A DNA stretch of 12,466 nt, taken from Auxenochlorella pyrenoidosa. Lineage: Eukaryota > Chlorophyta > Trebouxiophyceae > Chlorellales > Chlorellaceae. The translations under genes and the position numbers were made by a program. Of the stretch, positions 1-12,466 are shown piece after piece (within the stretch, counting starts at the first letter, position 1; every line of letters begins with the position of its first letter). The notes under the pieces are model-generated. The model was not told the origin of the DNA, did not search any database, and saw nothing but the letters and a program-made list of their open reading frames with translations. The stretch covers positions 1,583,998 through 1,596,463 of the forward strand of contig KQ481983.1 of the NCBI GenBank assembly GCA_001430745.1, written 5' to 3'.

Positions 1-2274
1 GCTGCGCCTGCCGCGCCTGCCGTGCGCGGTTGCGCTGCGCCCTTATGTTGCGGATGACCACCTCTGCCAGCCGCTCCTCGATGTGCTGCCGCCCGCTGCG
101 GTCCACAGCGGCCTTGGCCTGGCGCTCGGCCACGGCGCGCGCGCGGCAAGAGGACTCTGCATGCAGGGCCGCGGGGTCGGCACCCGCCGCCTGCACGCAC
201 AGGCCCACCATCACGCTGCAGGCGGGGCAGGGCAGGCAGGCCGGGGAGCGGCAGTGAGCAGCGCAGCGGGGCGCACGACAGGAATGACCCACGGCACAAG
301 GCAGGCCCGCCATGCCGCTAGGAGCGCAGCGGCCGGCGCCGAGCCTGCGACAGGGTGTGTGCGCGGAGAGCACCCACCTGATGGTGCATGGGCAGACCAC
401 GTTGAAGCGGTGGTCCTGGTACAGAGCCGCGGCGGTGGCAGAGACGGTGGCGGTGCTGCTGGCGATTAGCGGCGCACCGCTGCCGCTGCTGCTGGGCGCG
501 ACAGCCTCGCCGGGGCTGCCGGCCCCTGCCTGCTGCGCCGGCGGCGGCGCCGGCGACAGCAGCGCCGCCATGCCGCCCTGCAGATGTGCAGCCGCGGCCA
601 TGCCGCCAGGCTGGCCCAGCAGCAGGCCTGGCACAGGGCCGCCCTGCAGCAGCGGCGGCAGCGGCCGCGCCCTGCTGCTACCCAGCGCGCCGTCGCCATC
701 GGGGTGCGGTTGTGCGGCAGCTGGCCCTGTGCCCTCCTCCCACTGCAGGCCCTGCTCCTGCTGCGCCGCCGCGCGCTGCTGCTCAGCAGCCGCCTGGTCG
801 GCGCGCTGCACCCAGGCGCCCAGCTGTGCCAGCTGGCGCTCGGGCACGCCGCTGCGCTTGGACAGCGTGGGCGGCCGCTTGAGCAGGCTCTTCAGCCTGC
901 CCAGGCTGTACACCGCCCTGCCCAGGTCGCGGTCAGACAGCCAGAAGTACATGCGCGGCGCGCCCTGAGGCTCCAGAGCCACCGCAGGGTCGACACCGGC
1001 GGCCGCCGCAGCCGCGGCGCTGGCGCCGCACCCTGCCGCGGCACGCTGCTGCTGCAGCATGCGGCTGGCGTCTGGGACGGCGGCAGTGGCGGCCTCCAGG
1101 TTGGCCTCTGCCACGTCATCGCGCACCCGGATGTAGAAGGAGCGACCAGAGGCGTCGCCGCGCAGCATGTGGATGGTCACCACTGCGGGGGCGCGTGCAG
1201 GGGAGGAAGGCAGCGGTGGGCAGCGCGTGGAGGGCGCGGCCTAGGCTGCGCTGCTTCACGACGCAGCAGGCAGCCAAGTCATGTGGCACGCTCGCAGAGG
1301 GCTCTGGAGGCGCCCATCATTGCCGATCACCGCTCCACGGCTAGCGGCTGTCCGCTCCTCATCTTTCCAAGCTTGCAGGCCTAATCCCTTCACGCGGTAC
1401 TCAAGCGGTACTCAAAAAACACTGTGGCAGGCTCACCTGGCGCATCCTCCAGCAGGTGCGCCTGCGCCGGGAAGTGCGCCAGCTCTTCCCACACGGCCAC
1501 CGAGCAAGACTGCTGCAGGCCAGGCAGCTGGCTCGGGCCGCTGCCCTCCACTCTGCTGGCGCCGCCAGGGTCGCTGCTGCTGCCGCCGCTGCTGCCGGGT
1601 GCGGAGCAGTGGCCTTCGGCGCTGCTCATCGGGCTGGCGCCGGCCATGCCGACGGCCTCGTCCACCAACTCGGAGCCCAGCTGCTGCGCAGACTGCCAGA
1701 CCAGCGAGAGGGAGTCGTCGGGCAGCAGCCAGAGGGAGAGCGCCCCGCGGTCCTCTGTCGGCTGCAGCTTGGTGGGTGCTGACAGTTTGCGCGTGAGGCG
1801 CCCCACCGGCAGGCTCAGCAGCGGCTCGCAGATGGCCGACACGAGCGCGCTCGCCTGGCGCGCCGTCAGCACGGGCGCCTGGTGCAGCGGCATCCCCGGC
1901 GCCGCCAGCAGCACCGTCGTCTCCTGCCGCGCGCGGCTGGCAGACTCGCTGATCAGCCGCGTCTCCGCTCGGCAGTCGGGCAGGCGGGGTGCCAGCGTGG
2001 CAGGCCGTCCAAGCTGCGGCTCGCTGCGCGCTGCGGCAGGCGCCCCCGCAAGGCCACCGGCCGCTCTGCTGCCGCTGCCGCCCTGCTGCTGCACCTGCTG
2101 GTCCTGCTGCTCTGCTGCAGGCGGCAGATCAGCCTCCTCGGCATCGCTCGCAGAGGCCTCGCTGACCGCCTCCTCAGGCAGCCCACCACCTGCCTGCTGC
2201 CGGAGCCAGGCGGCAAACCCCAGCCAGCGCGGCGGGCCCTGCGCCGGCTGCTGCTGGGTCCGCCCGCCCTCCAT
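1..2274 (-). CDS. Unrecognised large protein, 3' end beyond window
   Basis: I do not recognise this protein and assign no function. Three exons join in frame on the minus strand: 2274-1437, 1182-378 and 215-1. Their donors are GTGAGC and GTGGGT and both acceptors are GCAG. They give at least 619 residues, open to the left edge. The first exon has Gln/Ala/Gly/Ser-rich low-complexity stretches around a denser core (residues about 105-200) containing LLPDDSLSLVWQSAQQLG. Exon 2 begins with a folded-looking segment (VVTIHMLRGDASGRSFYIRV). It continues through PRMYFWLSDRDLGRAVYSLG into a long Ala/Gln/Pro/Gly-rich linker. Exon 3 (CPCTIRSVMVGLCVQAAGAD) ends in a charged Arg/Gln-rich, probably helical stretch. 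The ATG at 2274 is the first in-frame ATG after a stop near 2783. The frame is open upstream of it and a CTGCAG acceptor-like site sits at 2287, so an upstream coding exon is possible. Exon structure is inferred from splice consensus and frame only. Confidence 0.55.
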
Positions 2275-3248
2275 TTGGGGCAAGACCTGCAGGGGGGTGG
2301 AGAAAGCTGGACGCAGAGCGTCAGCCGGCCGGAGCGAGGTCACTTTTGGCTGGTGATAGCCTGGTGGGTTGCGTGCTCCTGCCGCGGCCGGCGGGCCTGT
2401 CGCCGCGCTCAGGACAGCCCCCAGGTTGACCAAAGGCAGGAAAGGAGACCGGAGACCCGACAGCGACAGGGCGCTGGGTGTGGCGCACTTGGTGGGACCG
2501 GCGAGAGCTGGAGCTCGAAAGGGCGGCCTGTCCTTCTGCGCTCGGGAGGCGAGATACGGCTTCTGGGCTGCGAACGCGTCACTCTGGCGAGCCGCGCGGC
2601 TTGCGGGACAGAACACGGCACAGGGAATGGGTCTAGAACGCTTGAACAGGTTCGGTTTGGCGGGGAACCGTGGGGAACGATTGCCTCCAGGCCCAGCTGA
2701 GCTCTCTCGGCTCAGGCTGCTGCCGCCGCTCACAGCGCGCGAGATGGTGGCATCGCCCTCGTGCCATTTGTCTCAAGGCTGCAGAGAATATCATGATGTG
2801 ACTGTGCCGTTGGAATCAGGACATGCCTTCAAGGGAGGGAGCGCACTTGGATGGATGCATGGGGAAGGGAGCACCTCAGGTTGATGGTGCAAGGCTAGTG
2901 CAGTCCAGCTGCTTGACAGCCGCCACGCGGGTTCAGCCTGCCATGAAAGAAGCTTTCACACGAGCCATCCCCAGGCTCAAGGCAAGTCCCACGCCGGGGG
3001 TGACAAATTAATATTTCACAACTGTCTCCGACCACCGCCTGTCTAGCCCCTTGATCAAACGCTCGCCGCAGGATGTCGGTTGTCAAAAAGTGATATAGAC
3101 ACAGTGAAAGCTGCGAAAGTTCAGTGTCAGCAGAGCATAGCGGGAGAAGCGGACAGGAAAAAAAGTAGGTGATCCACTGCCTGTAGCTGCCTGAGGCCAA
3201 AAAGGAGGAATGAAAGGGCGACAGTTGAAGCTGCATACAGCTGGGCTG
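2275..3248. other. Interval between the unknown gene and the Ca2+-ATPase stop
   Basis: No gene is supported here. The interval should hold the 3' untranslated region of the pump (right part, both genes on the minus strand) and the promoter, leader or an upstream exon of the unknown gene (left part). Between about 2750 and 3250 the DNA is clearly less GC-rich than the genes, with an AT-rich pocket at about 3003-3020. I saw no TGTAA on the minus strand (TTACA as given), the usual green-algal polyadenylation signal, between 2760 and 3248. The minus-strand frame from 2733 to 2274 stays open but has no ATG, so whether it is coding is unresolved. Confidence 0.5.
2287..2302 (-). other. Possible 3' splice site upstream of the unknown gene's first ATG
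   Basis: Read on the minus strand, a pyrimidine-rich run (CCACCCCCCTGCAG) ends 13 bases before the ATG at 2274. It resembles the GCAG acceptors used throughout the window. If used, the exon would begin at 2286 and a 5' untranslated or short coding exon would lie further right. I could not identify the matching donor with confidence. Confidence 0.35.
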
Positions 3249-9904
<6,656 letters not shown>

Positions 9905-10270
9905 GGCTGTGCGGCGCCCAGACAAGGGCCCGGACAAATTGAGGATCGCCGGGCGCTCCAGGCAGGCTGCTGCTGGAGGACTGGAAAGATCAGCTTGGGC
10001 TGGCAGAAAGCAATGCGAATTGGGCTCCAGGGCGGGACTGTGCCCCCGCATTTGGCTGCCAGCCCACCAGGATGAAAAGGGCCTAGGGCGCCCGCCTCGC
10101 CCTCTCTTCCTCTCCAAGCGGAGCAGCATAGTCTGGTGGTGATCAGGTGCGAGCTGGGGAATGCGCAGCAAGGAGCCAGACTGCCCTGCCTTCCCACCCG
10201 CCCCCAGTGCTCACCGTTGCGCTTGCCCGCCCTCCACTTTTGTCTTGTAGGGAGCCCTCGCTCGCTCACA
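9905..10270. promoter_or_regulatory. Shared promoter interval between divergent pump and SAM synthetase genes
   Basis: Only 366 bp separate the two start codons, which face away from each other. Both promoters and both 5' leaders must therefore lie here, unless one start is further upstream. I see no clear TATA box. A pyrimidine-rich stretch lies at about 10090-10117 on the plus strand. On the minus strand the pump's reading frame stays open through this interval up to about 10171, with in-frame ATGs at 10051 and 10129, so part of it could encode an N-terminal extension. Confidence 0.6.
10019..10023 (-). promoter_or_regulatory. Possible CCAAT box
   Basis: ATTGG on the plus strand reads CCAAT on the minus strand, about 115 bases upstream of the pump's start codon. 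The distance is plausible for a CCAAT element, but a five-base motif can occur by chance and nothing else supports it. Confidence 0.2.
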
Positions 10271-12466
10271 ATGTCTGACGACCACTTCCTTTTCACCAGC
10301 GGTGAGCCATCAGCATCGTGCGGGCCAAGCAGGCCCCCGCCCCTGGGGCCGCCGCATTGGCGCTCGGGCAGCTCGATGCGCCACGGAGCAATGCGCACGC
10401 AGCGCGCCGCCGTGCCAGGCCCCCTCCCGCTGCCGCCAGCGCCAGCGGCGCACCAGCCGCTAGCGGTGCTCGGCGGTGGCAGCTTGCTGTGACGGCGCTA
10501 GATCTGCCCTGATACTCCTCCGTGCCCCTTCCAGTGCCAGCATGCTGTCAATCACAGTGCGCATCACTTGTGCCTGCTCATCTGCCCTGCAGAGTCGGTG
10601 AACGAGGGTCACCCCGACAAGGTGCGTGCCTCCCAAGCTGGCAGCGCAGCAGCACCAGCCAGTTTGCCTCCTGCTTCAATTGAGCGTGCTCAAACACAGC
10701 GCATGATACTCATGCCGGTGGCTCCGAGCAAGCCTCCGTGCGTCCCAGTGGTGCGCTTCCAGCGCACCCGATTGCCCTCTGCCACTGACCCGCCACCCTG
10801 GCGCTTGCCCACTCCCGGCCCTGCAGCTCTGCGACCAGGTGTCTGATGCCATCCTGGACGCCTGCCTGGAGCAGGACCCCGAGTCCAAGGTCGCCTGCGA
10901 GACCGCCACCAAGACCAACATGGTGGGTGCTCGCCGCAGGTGCAGGGGGCCCAGCGCGCCAGGATGCCGCTATTTCAAATCCGATGCCCTGCCAGATTCC
11001 GTTGCCCGGCTCGCCTGACAGAACGGGCCCCCGGGCCCTGCCGACCCCGCCACAGTCCCTCCCAGTCGCTGGCGCGCCTCTCAGCCTCGTGCTGCCGTGT
11101 GCACCCTCAGCCGCCGCGCAGGCGTATAGCACCCTGGCTGACGCGCCCCTGCCCTGCCCGCCCACCCTGCCCGCCTGGCCGCAGGTGATGGTGTTTGGCG
11201 AGATCACCACCCGCGCCAAGGTGGACTACGAGGCGGTGGTGCGCAAGACCTGCAAGGAGATTGGCTTCATCTCCGACGACGTCGGCCTGGACGCCGACAA
11301 GTGCAAGGTGCGGGCGGGTGCTGCCTACCTGCCTGCCTGCCTGCCTGCCCCGCCTGTCGCAGAGCCGCATGCACAGGCCCGCATCTGCGGCGCCTGTGAC
11401 CGAAGGTGGATAAGCTGCGCACTGCACGCTCACACGTATGGGATTGACAAGGCAGCCGGGCTGCACCCACGTGTGCACCCGCCCACCCGCCCAACCCCCG
11501 CAGGTCCTGGTGCACATCGAGGAGCAGAGCCCCGACATTGGCCAGGGCGTGCACGGCATGGGCACCAAGACCCTGGAGGAGATTGGCGCCGGCGACCAGG
11601 TGGGCACACACGAGATGGCTGGGCGCAGGGGGCCAGAGGCACGGGAGCGGCATGTGGCGGCGCAGCCAGCGCTGCAAGGCTGCAGCGCCAGTTTCAGAGG
11701 CCGCAGATCTTTCGACGCCCGCGACTCTGACACCTGCTCTCTCTGCACCAGCTCCTGCGCGGCCTCTGAGCACGGGAGAGGGCCAACAACTGCGCTGCCC
11801 TCGGCCCCCGCCTGCAGGGCCACATGTTTGGCTACGCCACCGATGAGACCCCCGAGCTCATGCCCCTGACCCACGTGCTGGCCACCCAGCTGGGCTACAA
11901 GCTGACCGAGGTGGGCGCTGAGGGGGGTTGGACCGTTGGTTGCGCGGCTGGTGCAATGCCGCCGCCCACCTGCCTGCTGCGCGCCCCATGCGGGGTGCCC
12001 CGCCCCCGTTCTTCCCTGTGTGGATCGCCCGCTCATGCCCGCCGACCCGCCGCTGACCTCTTGTTCCGCAGGTGCGCAAGAACGGCACCTGCGGGTGGCT
12101 GCGCCCCGACGGCAAGACCCAGGTGAGCTCGCAGCCTTGGAGCTCAAAGCTCATATCGCTGCCGTCTGCCCCTGCCTGGTATGGGAGCACGGGAAGCGCT
12201 GCGTGCACGCGCCTCTGCCAGCGGTCGTGCGCGGCTGCACACCTGGGGCTGCCCGCCGTGCCGCACGCCCACCTGGCAGCGAGAAGAGCGCACCCCCCCA
12301 CCCCCTTGGTGCCGCCCCCCTGCAGGTGACTGTGGAGTACAAGAAGGAGGGCGGCGCCGTGGTGCCCCTGCGCGTGCACACCATCCTCATCTCCACCCAG
12401 CACAACCCCGACGTGTCCAACGACAAGATCAAGGAGGACCTGATGGAGCACGTGATCAAGCCCGTG
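10271..12466 (+). CDS. S-adenosylmethionine synthetase (methionine adenosyltransferase), N-terminal part
   Basis: The enzyme makes S-adenosylmethionine from methionine and ATP in the cytosol, using Mg2+ and K+. Exons are 10271-10301, 10593-10621, 10827-10922, 11185-11307, 11504-11599, 11818-11910, 12072-12122 and 12326 to the window edge. They give 220 in-frame residues of a family that is usually about 390-400, so only the C-terminal part is missing beyond the window. HPDK is at 17-20 (substrate/ATP site). FGEITT has E58, equivalent to the K+-site Glu. The ATP-binding hexapeptide GAGDQG is at 121-126, followed by [22 protein letters not shown] carries K171, matching the catalytic Lys of the family. 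The plant-like TKTNMVMVFGEI supports a green-lineage enzyme. The start ATG has A at -3 and there is no leader peptide, consistent with the cytosol. All seven introns have GTG donors and CAG acceptors. The gene runs divergently from the Ca2+-ATPase. Confidence 0.97.
10683..10709 (+). repeat. Short dispersed repeat, copy 2, in a SAM synthetase intron
   Basis: This is the partner of 8171-8196. It lies in intron 2 of the synthetase gene (10622-10826). Similarity stops within a few bases on both sides, so it is a short shared block and not a whole duplicated intron. Confidence 0.6.
11328..11347 (+). repeat. Tetranucleotide microsatellite (CCTG)5
   Basis: Five exact CCTG units lie 20 bases inside intron 4 of SAM synthetase, just after its donor at 11308. 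It is non-coding and likely to vary in length between strains. Confidence 0.9.
12293..12320 (+). repeat. C-rich tract in SAM synthetase intron 7
   Basis: C runs of seven, five and six sit just upstream of the CTGCAG acceptor at 12320-12325. They most simply form the polypyrimidine tract of the 3' splice site. The opposite strand is correspondingly G-rich. Confidence 0.7.

Noticed and set aside
1424..2356. A 310-codon plus-strand open frame opposite the unknown gene
   Set aside because: Its product is Ser/Ala/Gly/Cys-rich with no domain I recognise. The minus-strand frame has better splice sites and denser protein-like segments, so this is most likely a shadow.
2274..2733. Start of the unknown gene at 2733
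   Set aside because: The codon there is GTG, with no in-frame ATG between the upstream stop near 2783 and 2274. A nuclear gene would need an ATG or a spliced upstream exon, so I used 2274 and flagged the uncertainty.
10846..11730. A 294-codon plus-strand frame running through several synthetase exons and introns
   Set aside because: It reads straight through introns 3 to 5. The family sequence continues only when these introns are removed.

Overview
The window looks like nuclear DNA from a GC-rich green alga. The evidence is as follows. Two well-recognised genes are broken up by many short introns. Their proteins match the plant/algal types: an ECA/SERCA-type calcium pump and a plant-type S-adenosylmethionine synthetase ([32 protein letters not shown]). 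A trebouxiophyte relative of Chlorella, Micractinium or Coccomyxa is my best guess from codon use and intron style, but the lineage below 'green alga' is inference. There is no sign of bacterial operons, ribosome binding sites, transposons, tRNAs, rRNAs or CRISPR arrays.

Layout from left to right: (1) positions 1-2274, minus strand, hold most of a large unrecognised gene. Three exons are visible and the 3' end lies beyond the left edge. Its true 5' end is uncertain and may lie upstream of 2274. (2) 2275-3248 has no gene I can support with confidence; it should contain the 5' flank of the unknown gene and the 3' untranslated region of the pump gene. (3) 3249-9904, minus strand, is a complete P-type IIA Ca2+-ATPase. 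I reconstructed it as 22 exons (3255 coding bases including the stop, 1084 residues), with every exon junction in frame. (4) 9905-10270 is a compact head-to-head promoter interval. (5) 10271-12466, plus strand, is the first 220 codons (8 exons) of S-adenosylmethionine synthetase, running off the right edge.

The pump moves cytosolic Ca2+ into the endoplasmic reticulum or a related compartment. The synthetase makes the universal methyl donor in the cytosol. Nothing in the sequence shows that the two work together beyond sharing a promoter interval of 366 bp. Introns make up about half of the pump gene. Donor sites are almost always GTG, with one GC-AG exception in the last pump intron. I found no convincing novel multi-gene system here. 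The points most worth checking are the unknown gene, a Ser/Gly/Pro/Arg-rich insertion in the pump's nucleotide-binding domain, a dilysine-type tail, and a short repeat shared by introns of two different genes.
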